Assembly (NCBI GenBank): GCA_001829005.1
Contig: MIAG01000001.1
Span: 434,001-498,000, forward strand
From: Sphingobacteriia bacterium RIFOXYC2_FULL_35_18
Lineage (GTDB): Bacteria; Bacteroidota; Bacteroidia; Chitinophagales; Chitinophagaceae
Direction: 5' to 3'
DNA: 64,000 bases
Shown here: positions 1-8,418 of the stretch, one piece after another
How positions within the stretch are numbered: position 1 is the stretch's first letter
How the letters are laid out: each line of letters opens with the position of its first letter
Notes under the pieces: model-generated
The model's database searches: none
Seen by the model: only the letters and a program-made list of their open reading frames with translations
What the model was told of the DNA's origin: nothing
Position numbers and translations under genes: made by a program

Positions 1-2
1 CC

Positions 3-1271
3 GATATTTTTGTGATGGAAGCAAAGCCTAAAGCCATTCCCAAACAATTAACTAAATGGCCTGGATCAGATGACAGTCCTGTATGGAGTCCAGATAGCAA
101 AACAATTGCTTATTTAAGTTCTGCCTCTGAATCGTATACCGCATACCAAGAGCAATATCTTACCGTAATTGACGCAAGTGGTGCTGGTACCTCTAAGTAT
201 TTATCTAAAACATTAGACAGACCAGTTGGTAATATTAAATTCACCAAGGATGGTTCGCATGTTGCAGCCTTAGTTTCTGATGACAGAGAAAGATATATTG
301 GTCAATTCAATATTGCAACAGGTGCACTCACTAAAATTGCTGGTGGCAAAAGAAGTTATGGTGCACTTCAATCACATAGCAACAATAACTGGCTAGCTGC
401 TATGAGTGAACCACAATTGCCTACTGAATTATATGCAGTTGAAAATGGTGTTCCTAGAAGATTAACTAAACACCAAGATGAGTTTGTGGCTCCGCTGGAA
501 CTCGCAACGGTAGAAGGTTATAGCTCTACCAGCTCAGATGGAACAAAAGTATCGAGCATTGCACTTAGACCAGCTAATATTTCTGCAACACAAAAATTAC
601 CAACGCTGTTTTATATACACGGAGGACCTGTAGCACAAGATGAATATGGGTTCGATTTAACTCGTCAAATGCTTTCGGCTGCAGGCTATATGGTGGTTGG
701 TGTAAACTATCGCGGTAGTAGCGGACGTGGATGGGATTATTCTAAAACCATTAGTGCCGATTGGGGTAATAAAGAAGTAATCGATATTCAAGGTGCAGTT
801 GATTATGCTGTAGAAAACGGTTGGGCAGATAAAGACAAGTTGGGTATTTGCGGTTGGAGCTATGGCGGCATATTAACCGACTATTTAATTGCATCCGACA
901 ATCGTTTTAAAGCAGCCAGTAGTGGTGCGGGTGTAGCAATGGTTTCTTCATTGTATGGTGTTGATCAATACATTAATCAATACGACAACGAGCTAGGAGT
1001 TCCTTGGAAAAATATGGATCGTTATTTAAAATTGTCTTATCCATTTTTAAAAGCAGATAAAATAAAAACACCTACGCAGTTCATGGTAGGAGAAAAAGAT
1101 TTTAATGTGCCTGCTGTAGGAACTGAGCAAATGTATCAAGCACTTCGTTCATTAGGAACGCCCACTGAACTGATTATATATCCAGGACAATTTCATGGCA
1201 TTAGCACACCTAGTTATGTGAAAGATCGTTTTGAAAGATATATTGGCTGGTTTAATAAATACCTTAAATAA
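3..1271 (+). CDS. S9 family (prolyl oligopeptidase-type) serine peptidase, 5' end cut by window
   Basis: The frame is open to the left edge, so the start lies outside; only the last part of an N-terminal beta-propeller (a WSPDSK blade is visible) and the whole C-terminal alpha/beta-hydrolase domain are present. The nucleophile elbow is GWSYGG, the acid is probably the Asp in VGEKDFNVP, and the His is in GQFHGIS, a complete Ser-Asp-His triad. Family knowledge: such proteins are dipeptidyl- or acylaminoacyl-peptidases, usually exported to the periplasm in Bacteroidota. The stop is only 5 nt before the start of the FAD oxidoreductase, so the two may be co-transcribed. Substrate cannot be read from the sequence. 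A GTG/ATG pair at 12/15 is internal, not a start. Confidence 0.85.
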   Translation, partial: DIFVMEAKPKAIPKQLTKWPGSDDSPVWSPDSKTIAYLSSASESYTAYQEQYLTVIDASGAGTSKYLSKTLDRPVGNIKFTKDGSHVAALVSDDRERYIGQFNIATGALTKIAGGKRSYGALQSHSNNNWLAAMSEPQLPTELYAVENGVPRRLTKHQDEFVAPLELATVEGYSSTSSDGTKVSSIALRPANISATQKLPTLFYIHGGPVAQDEYGFDLTRQMLSAAGYMVVGVNYRGSSGRGWDYSKTISADWGNKEVIDIQGAVDYAVENGWADKDKLGICGWSYGGILTDYLIASDNRFKAASSGAGVAMVSSLYGVDQYINQYDNELGVPWKNMDRYLKLSYPFLKADKIKTPTQFMVGEKDFNVPAVGTEQMYQALRSLGTPTELIIYPGQFHGISTPSYVKDRFERYIGWFNKYLK

Positions 1272-1276
1272 ATCAG

Positions 1277-3217
1277 GTGCGAAATAAAAAAACATGGTTG
1301 ATTTTGTTGTTCAGTATTTTGATTCAACAAATTAATGCACAAAAAACATTTAAGACCGATGTATTGGTGGTGGGTGCGAGTGCCAGCGGTATTGCTGCTG
1401 GCATTCAATCTGCCAGAATGGGCGCTAATACTATCATTGCAGAGCCCAGTACTTGGTTGGGTGGAATGATTACAGCCGCTGGTGTTTGTGCATTTGATGG
1501 AAACCACAATTTGCCGGCTGGTATTTTTGGAGAGTTTAGAGCTGCTTTGTATAAAGTATATGGAGGCCCTTCTAAAGTAGCCACTGGTTGGGTAAGCAAT
1601 ACTTTGTTTGAACCACATGTAGGTGATAGTATTTTTAAAACAATGGTTGCTTCCGCGCAAAACCTTACAGTACAATACCAATGGAAATTTCAGAAAACCA
1701 TTGTAGATAATGGGGTGATCAAAGGCGCCGCGTTTACACAAACGCTTACAGGCGAAAAATATATAGTGTATGCAAAGCAAGTGATAGATGCCACCGAACT
1801 AGGAGATGTCATAGCAAGTGCAGGCATACCCTATGATTTAGGCATGGAATCGAATGAGATTACCCAAGAGAATGTGCATAAGGGGCCAAGCAATGATATC
1901 CTTCAAGATATTACCTATGTAGCCATCTTGAAAGATTATGGTATGGGGAAAGACTGCACCATTGCTAAACCACTTAACTATAATCCAGACGAATTTGATG
2001 CAGCCTGCACGAATTATTATTTTAATCTTTTGCGTCAAAAGCCTAGCGTAGATGCGCAAAAAATGTTGAACTATGGAAAACTTCCCAATAATAAATACAT
2101 GATCAACTGGCCGGGCTTTGGCAATGATATGTATTTAAATATTGTTGAGATGAAAGAAGAAGAGCGGCAAAAAGAATTGATCAAAGCAAAAGAACAAACC
2201 CTTCGTTTTATTTATTTTATTCAACATCAATTAGGATTCAAACAATTGGGGCTAGCGGATGATGAGTATCCTACGAAAGATCGTTTTCCAATAATTCCTT
2301 ATCACAGAGAAAGCAGGAGAGTAAGGGGTTTGGTAAGAATGGATATTCATCATATAGCAAAGCCGTTTCAAATTGCAGCACCTTTATATAGAACAGGTAT
2401 TGCAGTAGGAGATTATCCGATAGATCATCATCACAAAAAAAATCCGGAAGCACCACAGCACCTCGATTTTTATGGAGTACCTTCTTTTAATATTCCTCTT
2501 GGAACTTTAATACCAGCGAATAACCCAGGAATTATTGTAGCAGAAAAAAGCATCAGTGTTTCCAATGTGGTCAATGGCACTACTCGTTTACAAGCAATAG
2601 CATTATTAATTGGTCAGGCGGCTGGCACACTGGCCGCAACTGCTGCGAAAGAAAATATTCCAGCCCAAAAAGTAGCTGTAAGAAAAGTACAAAATGCATT
2701 GCTCCAAACGAATGCCTATATCATGCCATACTTTGATGTTCCACTTTCACATCCACATTTTGAAGCAGTACAAAAAATAGGTGCAACTGGAATATTGAAA
2801 GGGCAGGGTGTTCCAACAGGTTGGGCCAATAGAACTTATTTTCATCCTGATTCATTAGTAAAGAGAACTGAATTGGCGAAAGACATGGCACCATATTTTC
2901 TTATTCAGGATAATCATCAACAAAAAGTAACCCTTTCAGCAGCCATTGATATAATTATGCAAATGGCCAAACAAGCGCTTTTACTGAATCATCAAAAGAA
3001 CAATCAAAAGGTTCAGCTTAATCCTAACCATAGCTGGAATTATTCAGATAAAAAAAGTTTTACCCTGCAAATTCAAACAGCCTGGTCTAAATGGAAGCTG
3101 GGTTATTTTGATGAACAAATGCCCTTAACCCGATTAGAGTTTGCGGTCCTTTTAAATGCCACTATTGATCCCTTCAATTTAAAGCAAGTGAATCATCAAG
3201 GAACAATTATTGAATAA
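1277..3217 (+). CDS. Secreted FAD-dependent oxidoreductase with C-terminal SLH-like region
   Basis: A 646-residue protein with GTG start and a clear signal peptide (hydrophobic stretch ending at NAQ, about residue 22). The dinucleotide-binding motif VVGASASGIAAG lies near residues 31-42, followed by WLGGMI, typical of the FAD_oxidored family (PF12831). Residues about 490-545 read like an S-layer homology motif: FDVP, then GATGILKG, then a FHPDSLVKRTELA segment, with a second weaker repeat (LTRLEFAVLLN) near 615. Family members oxidise unknown small molecules in the periplasm or at the surface; the substrate is not known. It starts 5 nt after the S9 peptidase and converges with the M1 aminopeptidase gene, the two 3' ends overlapping by 11 bp. 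Confidence 0.85.
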   Translation: MRNKKTWLILLFSILIQQINAQKTFKTDVLVVGASASGIAAGIQSARMGANTIIAEPSTWLGGMITAAGVCAFDGNHNLPAGIFGEFRAALYKVYGGPSKVATGWVSNTLFEPHVGDSIFKTMVASAQNLTVQYQWKFQKTIVDNGVIKGAAFTQTLTGEKYIVYAKQVIDATELGDVIASAGIPYDLGMESNEITQENVHKGPSNDILQDITYVAILKDYGMGKDCTIAKPLNYNPDEFDAACTNYYFNLLRQKPSVDAQKMLNYGKLPNNKYMINWPGFGNDMYLNIVEMKEEERQKELIKAKEQTLRFIYFIQHQLGFKQLGLADDEYPTKDRFPIIPYHRESRRVRGLVRMDIHHIAKPFQIAAPLYRTGIAVGDYPIDHHHKKNPEAPQHLDFYGVPSFNIPLGTLIPANNPGIIVAEKSISVSNVVNGTTRLQAIALLIGQAAGTLAATAAKENIPAQKVAVRKVQNALLQTNAYIMPYFDVPLSHPHFEAVQKIGATGILKGQGVPTGWANRTYFHPDSLVKRTELAKDMAPYFLIQDNHQQKVTLSAAIDIIMQMAKQALLLNHQKNNQKVQLNPNHSWNYSDKKSFTLQIQTAWSKWKLGYFDEQMPLTRLEFAVLLNATIDPFNLKQVNHQGTIIE

Positions 3218-4880
3218 CCACTTTCTTCAAATAATAACCAGCAGCATCCACCATTGGAACAGTAGTACTTTTTACTGATATACCATCTTTGCCCAATATC
3301 ATTCGAGTAGCATTACCGTTAAGGGTAATTTCAAAAGGCAAATCCATAAAATAATTCAATGGTTTAATTTGGTATTGTTGGTAGCCAGTTTCTTTAATAG
3401 ACACTTCAATAACTTGAGTAGTTCTTAAGTGAAAATCAAAAAATGGTTTTAAAGAATAACCTGCAGCTTTACTAAACAGTTGTTCTACATCAGTGGATGT
3501 AACAGTGTTATCATAAGTATAAGCTTCATCAGTTGCTAATTGCTTTAATGTTTTTAAAAATACTTCATCACCTAAAACATACCGTAAGCTGTGCATAAAG
3601 AAAGACCCCTTTGTGTAAATATCATTACCAGCATAGGTTTCATCCTCTGATAATTCTTCGCCACCCACTAATGGCTTTCTATAGCGAATGCCTCTTTTAT
3701 GATTAGCAATAATTTGGTTATACGCTTCTTGACCGCCTAATTCATACATAGCCAAGGCTTCCGCATAAGTACCAATTCCTTCCTGAATCCACATATGTGC
3801 CCAATCTCTATTCGTTACTTTGTTTGCCCACCACTCATGCGCGTATTCGTGAAATAAGTTAGCTGAGTAATCTTGCCCGCCCACTTTAGTGAAAATAAAT
3901 TTATTGTCAAAAGTAATCATGGTCTGGTGTTCCATACCAGAATTGGGAACAGCAGCAATGCCAATCTTTTCTTTATACCAAGGGTATTCACCAAAGTATT
4001 TTTCTAAAATTTTAGAGTCTCTTTTTTTAGCTTCAATTACTCTTTTTGCTTGTGCTGAATCTTCTTCTAAAATGTAATATTCAATCGGAACAATATTATT
4101 ATTGATGGTGGTATAACTGTCTTTAAAAACGCGATATTTTCCAATATTAAATAACACACAATAATTACTGATGGTATAATTGGTTTTCCAATAAAAAGTA
4201 GACTTGTTTTTCTTCGTAACTGTTTTTTGTAAAAGCCCAGGACCCGCAACAGATAATCCAGCAGGAACTGTAATATTCATTTCCACACCTTCATTGGGTT
4301 CATCACTCGGATGGTCTTTACAAGGGAAATACATTCTTCCACCTTCTTTTTGAATATTGATAGACACCCAGTCATTGCCAGAGCGGTCCTTGGACCAAGT
4401 AAATCCACCTAACCATGGAGGTCTTACTGCTTCAGGAGGGTTGCCCGAATACACAATGAGTACGGAATGATTTCCAGCATTAAATTGGTTGCTGGTCGAA
4501 AATGGTTTAACCCCATCGCCCCCATTTGCCTTAATAAAAATTTTCTCTTCGTTATGATCAAATGAAATAGGCTTCCCGTCTACTTTGATCATTTCAATCG
4601 TATAATGCTGAATAAGATCTAACAGAATGGTATCAGCCGCATTTTTTAATTGCAGGTTTACAGTGGTATTTCCTTTGATGAATTTATTGGCAATGTCTAC
4701 ATCTAAATTGAGGGTATACTTTCGAATATCCATATTGGCTTGAACGGGTTTGAGTTTACCACCCGAAGAAAGCTTGCCAACATCGGTTTTTTGCGCTGTT
4801 GCAAATGGTGTACTGAATATTTGCGCAATACCAAACAAACAAAACGCAGCAATAATTCGAAGATGTTTACTATATAACAT
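3207..4880 (-). CDS. M1 family zinc aminopeptidase, secreted
   Basis: 557 residues with an N-terminal signal peptide ending near FATAQ (residue 30). The zinc site HEYAH is at 344-348 with the third ligand Glu about residue 367 (QEGIGTYAE), and the exopeptidase motif appears as GMEH at 315-318 in place of GAMEN. The N-terminal half is the beta-sandwich of M1 enzymes; the usual long C-terminal helical domain is absent, as in the shorter bacterial M1 proteins. Role inferred: removal of N-terminal residues from peptides in the periplasm. It lies 8 nt downstream of the DUF1080 gene, so both are probably one minus-strand transcript. Confidence 0.88.
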   Translation of the reverse strand: MLYSKHLRIIAAFCLFGIAQIFSTPFATAQKTDVGKLSSGGKLKPVQANMDIRKYTLNLDVDIANKFIKGNTTVNLQLKNAADTILLDLIQHYTIEMIKVDGKPISFDHNEEKIFIKANGGDGVKPFSTSNQFNAGNHSVLIVYSGNPPEAVRPPWLGGFTWSKDRSGNDWVSINIQKEGGRMYFPCKDHPSDEPNEGVEMNITVPAGLSVAGPGLLQKTVTKKNKSTFYWKTNYTISNYCVLFNIGKYRVFKDSYTTINNNIVPIEYYILEEDSAQAKRVIEAKKRDSKILEKYFGEYPWYKEKIGIAAVPNSGMEHQTMITFDNKFIFTKVGGQDYSANLFHEYAHEWWANKVTNRDWAHMWIQEGIGTYAEALAMYELGGQEAYNQIIANHKRGIRYRKPLVGGEELSEDETYAGNDIYTKGSFFMHSLRYVLGDEVFLKTLKQLATDEAYTYDNTVTSTDVEQLFSKAAGYSLKPFFDFHLRTTQVIEVSIKETGYQQYQIKPLNYFMDLPFEITLNGNATRMILGKDGISVKSTTVPMVDAAGYYLKKVVIQ

Positions 4881-4888
4881 GGTAATAA

Positions 4889-5647
4889 TTATTGAATGAT
4901 TCTAATTTTAATATTTCTAAAAGATACACCTTTTGCCCAATCCTGTAAACCAATATGACCTTTTGTTGATTTACTAAAATCAGGAAATACCGCAGCCTTA
5001 CTATTGGCCACTAAGCCCTTCCAACGCTCGGATCCAATTTGTTCTTCAGCGGTCATGGTTCCATTCAACCAATAATTAATTTTCCCATTTACTTGCTTGA
5101 TTCTACTATTATTCCACTCACCTGCTGGGTTAGGCTCAACAGTTGTTTTAAGTGGAGCAAGGCCGTAGAGTGCACCAGCCCCCTTTTTTCCACCATCCAG
5201 GTAGCCAGCTTGCATATTGGCATTGTCTAATAACTGGTATTCAGGACCGGTAGCCCAGGTAGCAATATAACTGGTATCGTCCTGCACATTTATAAAAACC
5301 CCGCTATTTCCTTCACGGGCAATTTTCCAATCAAAAGTCAGTTCAAAATTTTCATATACCCCGTCCGTTACTATATCTCCATGTGTGCCAGAAGTATCAT
5401 TGGTGTTAGTCGTTAACTCTCCATTAATTGCTTTCCAAGCATGCTTCATATTGGGCTTGCTAAACATATGCCATCCATTGGTCGTTTCTCCATCAAACAA
5501 TAAAACCCACCCCTCAGCCTTTTCTTGGGCAGAAAGGGTGTTTTGATCTGTAGAATGATCTTCAAAAAAATAAAAAATGAAAAAGTATATAAAAACGAAA
5601 AATGCTACAACCAGCGCCACAATTTTCAATACAGGATTATTTTTCAT
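4889..5647 (-). CDS. DUF1080 (3-keto-disaccharide hydrolase-like, LamG fold) membrane-anchored protein
   Basis: 252 residues. An N-terminal hydrophobic segment (residues 8-28, very rich in Phe and Val) looks like an uncleaved anchor. The remainder matches DUF1080/PF06439: GWVLLFDGETTNGWHMF near the start, DWKIAREGNSGVFIN in the middle, and GHIGLQDWAKGVSFRNIKI at the end. Family knowledge: PF06439 is a concanavalin-like jelly roll; some members hydrolyse 3-keto-glycosides, many are only assigned by fold. It is the first gene of a two-gene minus-strand unit with the M1 aminopeptidase. Substrate unknown. Confidence 0.8.
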   Translation of the reverse strand: MKNNPVLKIVALVVAFFVFIYFFIFYFFEDHSTDQNTLSAQEKAEGWVLLFDGETTNGWHMFSKPNMKHAWKAINGELTTNTNDTSGTHGDIVTDGVYENFELTFDWKIAREGNSGVFINVQDDTSYIATWATGPEYQLLDNANMQAGYLDGGKKGAGALYGLAPLKTTVEPNPAGEWNNSRIKQVNGKINYWLNGTMTAEEQIGSERWKGLVANSKAAVFPDFSKSTKGHIGLQDWAKGVSFRNIKIRIIQ

Positions 5648-5829
5648 ATTGGCATTAATTGATTGAATAGTAAGATAAGACTGTTTAAAATAAAAACCCT
5701 ATTCACCGATTATTAATCCATATTCTCCCTAGTCATCAAACAAAATATAAATATTTATTATGTTTTATAGGATAAAAAAGAAATTATGATTAGTTTTAAT
5801 CCCCCCTTTTAACTCAAAAGCATTGCTAT

Positions 5830-6390
5830 ATGATAGATCAAAGCCAGGTATTAATTACCTTACCCGATGGTGTTTTTATGGAAGGTCATTTTAAGACCAA
5901 ACATTCTTTAAAGATAGAAAGCAGTATAAATGGAACGCTTTTGTCTAAGCAAAAAGTAATTCTTGAATCTAATTCGGTGTTTAATGGCGATTTAATATGC
6001 TCCGAATTGGTATTATCTGGAAAATTTAGCGGCAATATATTTTGTACAGGTAAAGTACAAGTGAAGCAGGGTTGCCAAATTTCAGGTAGGGTTTATACCT
6101 ATCGTTTTGAAAACGATGAAATGACCAACTTAGACTGTATCATTAGTGTACCAGATACCAATACCATCAACAGAATCAAAGAAATTATTGATGGCATAGA
6201 TGTAGATCAAAAACTAAGTTCAGATCCAAACCTACCAAGCCTAATCAAAATTTACGAAGACAATTTAGCTGCAAAAGAAAAAGTAAAATTGCCAGAGTTG
6301 GTTAAAGAACAAGCAAAGCCTATTCCAATTCCAAGCGGAATACCAACAGGTGCAACCAATGGCGTTCACACCAATGGTGTTTCAAAATAA
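5830..6390 (+). CDS. Bactofilin (polymer-forming cytoskeletal protein)
   Basis: 186 residues. Residues about 12-105 form the right-handed beta-helix typical of bactofilins, with repeating short strands such as GHFKTKHSLKIESSINGTLLSK and SVFNGDLICSELVLSGKFSGNI pattern (hydrophobic residues alternating every six or so positions). The C-terminal 80 residues are hydrophilic and Pro-rich (KPIPIPSGIPTG), probably a disordered tail. Bactofilins self-assemble into filaments without nucleotide and scaffold cell-wall or envelope enzymes. Here no peptidoglycan hydrolase (M23) is adjacent, unlike many bactofilin loci. A strong terminator follows at 6414-6441. Confidence 0.88.
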   Translation: MIDQSQVLITLPDGVFMEGHFKTKHSLKIESSINGTLLSKQKVILESNSVFNGDLICSELVLSGKFSGNIFCTGKVQVKQGCQISGRVYTYRFENDEMTNLDCIISVPDTNTINRIKEIIDGIDVDQKLSSDPNLPSLIKIYEDNLAAKEKVKLPELVKEQAKPIPIPSGIPTGATNGVHTNGVSK

Positions 6391-6413
6391 TTTATCCCAA
6401 TTTGTATGTAAAG

Positions 6414-6441
6414 AGGCTGCCCAACTGGGTGGCCTTTTTTT
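6414..6441 (+). terminator. Rho-independent terminator after bactofilin
   Basis: A GC-rich stem of about 9 bp (AGGCTGCCC pairing with GGGTGGCCT through two G-U wobbles, loop of 4) is followed directly by seven T residues. It sits 24 nt after the bactofilin stop codon. Confidence 0.75.
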
Positions 6442-6464
6442 ATTCACAATTCCGTAATAATTCC

Positions 6465-6479
6465 TTAACCCTGGGTTAA
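6465..6479. promoter_or_regulatory. Palindrome TTAACCC-T-GGGTTAA upstream of the LpxH-like operon
   Basis: A perfect 7+1+7 inverted repeat lying 32 nt before the ATG of the metallophosphoesterase gene, in the only intergenic space of that operon. Size and position fit a repressor or activator site; the binding protein is unknown. Confidence 0.45.
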
Positions 6480-6511
6480 TATGCTAATGGGAGATTTGTA
6501 AAACACTACCC

Positions 6512-7369
6512 ATGGAAAAACGCTCGGTGAACGTAGTAGTAATCAGCGATTTGCATTTAGGAACATATGGTTGCCATGCAACTGAAATAGTTAACTACTT
6601 AAAAAGTATTACTCCACAAATTTTAGTATTAAACGGCGACATCATTGATGGATGGCAGTTTAGTAAACGATATTTCCCAGCAAGCCATTTACAAGTCATT
6701 AAAGAAATCATGAACATGGTAAGTAATGGTACCAGGGTCATTTATATTACTGGCAACCATGATGAAATGCTGCGCAGATATAGTGATGTAGAAATTGGCA
6801 ATTTTAAATTAACAGACAAAGTAGTGATGGAGATTGATGGAAAAATGACTTGGATTTTTCATGGGGATGTATTTGATGCAACTACTAAGGGAAGCGCCAA
6901 ACTGTTAGCTAAGCTGGGAGGTCATGGATATGACTTACTCATTTTAATTAATCGCTTCATCAATTATTTTTTAAAGATTGCTGGGAAGGAAAAAATGAGT
7001 TTGAGTAAAAAAGTAAAAGACAGTGTAAAGCAAGCTGTTTCTTGGATAGGCAATTTTGAACAAACAGCTGCAGAGCTGGCTATCTCCAAAAAATACGATT
7101 ATGTTATTTGTGGGCATATACATCAACCCCAAGTAAGAACAGTTGAAACCGCAGAAGGAAAAGTGATTTATATGAATAGTGGAGACTGGATAGAAAATTT
7201 GACCGCTTTAGAATATTGTAATCACGAATGGTCTATTTATCAATATGACCCAAAGGCATTTATTAAGGATGCTACTATAGCTAAACCAAAACAGTCCAAA
7301 GAGCCTGCATTAAATGTGATTACAGACGAAGTAACCCTGTTTTTAAACTCCTTAATACTACAAGCATGA
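6512..7369 (+). CDS. LpxH-like calcineurin-type metallophosphoesterase
   Basis: 285 residues carrying all five metallophosphoesterase motifs: SDLHLG (D13, H15), NGDIIDGW (D43), TGNHDEM (N82, H83), FHGD (H117) and GHIHQP (H202, H204). The layout matches UDP-2,3-diacylglucosamine diphosphatase, which makes lipid X in lipid A synthesis, but paralogues of this type are common in Bacteroidota and some act on other lipid pyrophosphates. The stop overlaps the ATG of the next gene by 4 nt (ATGA), so it is translationally coupled to a glycosyltransferase, which favours a role in glycolipid formation rather than being the housekeeping lpxH. No other copy is visible in the window to compare. Confidence 0.8.
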   Translation: MEKRSVNVVVISDLHLGTYGCHATEIVNYLKSITPQILVLNGDIIDGWQFSKRYFPASHLQVIKEIMNMVSNGTRVIYITGNHDEMLRRYSDVEIGNFKLTDKVVMEIDGKMTWIFHGDVFDATTKGSAKLLAKLGGHGYDLLILINRFINYFLKIAGKEKMSLSKKVKDSVKQAVSWIGNFEQTAAELAISKKYDYVICGHIHQPQVRTVETAEGKVIYMNSGDWIENLTALEYCNHEWSIYQYDPKAFIKDATIAKPKQSKEPALNVITDEVTLFLNSLILQA

Positions 7370-8418
7370 AAATATTTTATGCAGTACAAGCAACAGGGAA
7401 TGGGCATATTGCTCGAGCAAAAGAATTAATTCCATATATACAACGATACGGGCAAGTAGACGTTTTTTTGAGTGGCAATAACAGCAACTTAAAAGTAGAC
7501 TTACCCGTGAAATACCAAAGCAATGGGGTTAGTTTATTTTATGGCAACAGAGGGGGATTGGATTATTTTAAAATGGCCAAAGAGTTGTCCTTATTCAATA
7601 TCATCAAAGAAGCTAGATCATTACCAGTAGATCAATATGATTTAGTAATTAATGATTTTGAAAGTATTACTTCATTGGCTTGTAAAATAAAGCAAGTGCC
7701 CTCCATCGGTTTTGGTCATCAAGCCAGCTTTAAAAGTTCATTAACACCAAGGCCCAATAAAAAAGATTGGATGGGTGAGTTCATTTTAAACAACTATGCA
7801 TCTGCCACCAAATACATTGGATTGCATTTTGAACAATACGATGAATTCATTTATTCTCCTATAATAAAAGAGCAGGTATTATTAGCTAGCCCTAAAAACC
7901 AAGGACATATTTCTGTTTATCTATCTCATTATAGTGATGAAGTAGTAGCTAGTTATTTAAATCAATTGCCCAATCAATTGTTTCATTTATTTAGCAAAAA
8001 AGAAAAAACAGTCAATCAGCGAGCCAATATCCTTTATATGCCAATTGACAATGCCTTATTTACAGAGAGTATGATTAATGCAGCAGGCGTAATTACAGGG
8101 GCGGGGTTTGAAACACCAGCAGAAGCACTATACTTAAATAAAAAACTACTCTGTGTTCCTATAAAAGGGCAGTACGAGCAATTATGTAATGCAGCTGCGC
8201 TCAAAAATTTTGGCGTTCCTATTTTAGCAAATTTAAATGCTAATTTTAGCAAGCAAGTAGAAGCCTGGTTGAATGGCGCTAATCAAACTCAACTCCATCT
8301 TAGCTTTAATACAGGAACTATTGTAGAAAAACTAATGGAAACAGCTGCTTCTATGCATGTACACCAAGAAGAATTTAATCAATACGAACTCGATCATCTT
8401 TCCCTAAAATTTCGCTAA
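7366..8418 (+). CDS. Glycosyltransferase family protein (GT-B, MJ1255-like)
   Basis: 350 residues. The N-terminus MKIFYAVQATGNGHIAR with a GxGH motif and the C-terminal donor-binding patch (ITGAGFETPAEALYLNKKLL followed by GQYEQLCNAAAL) are those of UDP-sugar glycosyltransferases of GT-B fold, close to the MurG/MGDG synthase type and the TIGR00661-like family. It overlaps the upstream phosphoesterase by 4 nt and ends directly against the GH1 start. Inferred role: transfer of a sugar to a lipid acceptor. Donor and acceptor not known. Confidence 0.78.
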   Translation: MKIFYAVQATGNGHIARAKELIPYIQRYGQVDVFLSGNNSNLKVDLPVKYQSNGVSLFYGNRGGLDYFKMAKELSLFNIIKEARSLPVDQYDLVINDFESITSLACKIKQVPSIGFGHQASFKSSLTPRPNKKDWMGEFILNNYASATKYIGLHFEQYDEFIYSPIIKEQVLLASPKNQGHISVYLSHYSDEVVASYLNQLPNQLFHLFSKKEKTVNQRANILYMPIDNALFTESMINAAGVITGAGFETPAEALYLNKKLLCVPIKGQYEQLCNAAALKNFGVPILANLNANFSKQVEAWLNGANQTQLHLSFNTGTIVEKLMETAASMHVHQEEFNQYELDHLSLKFR

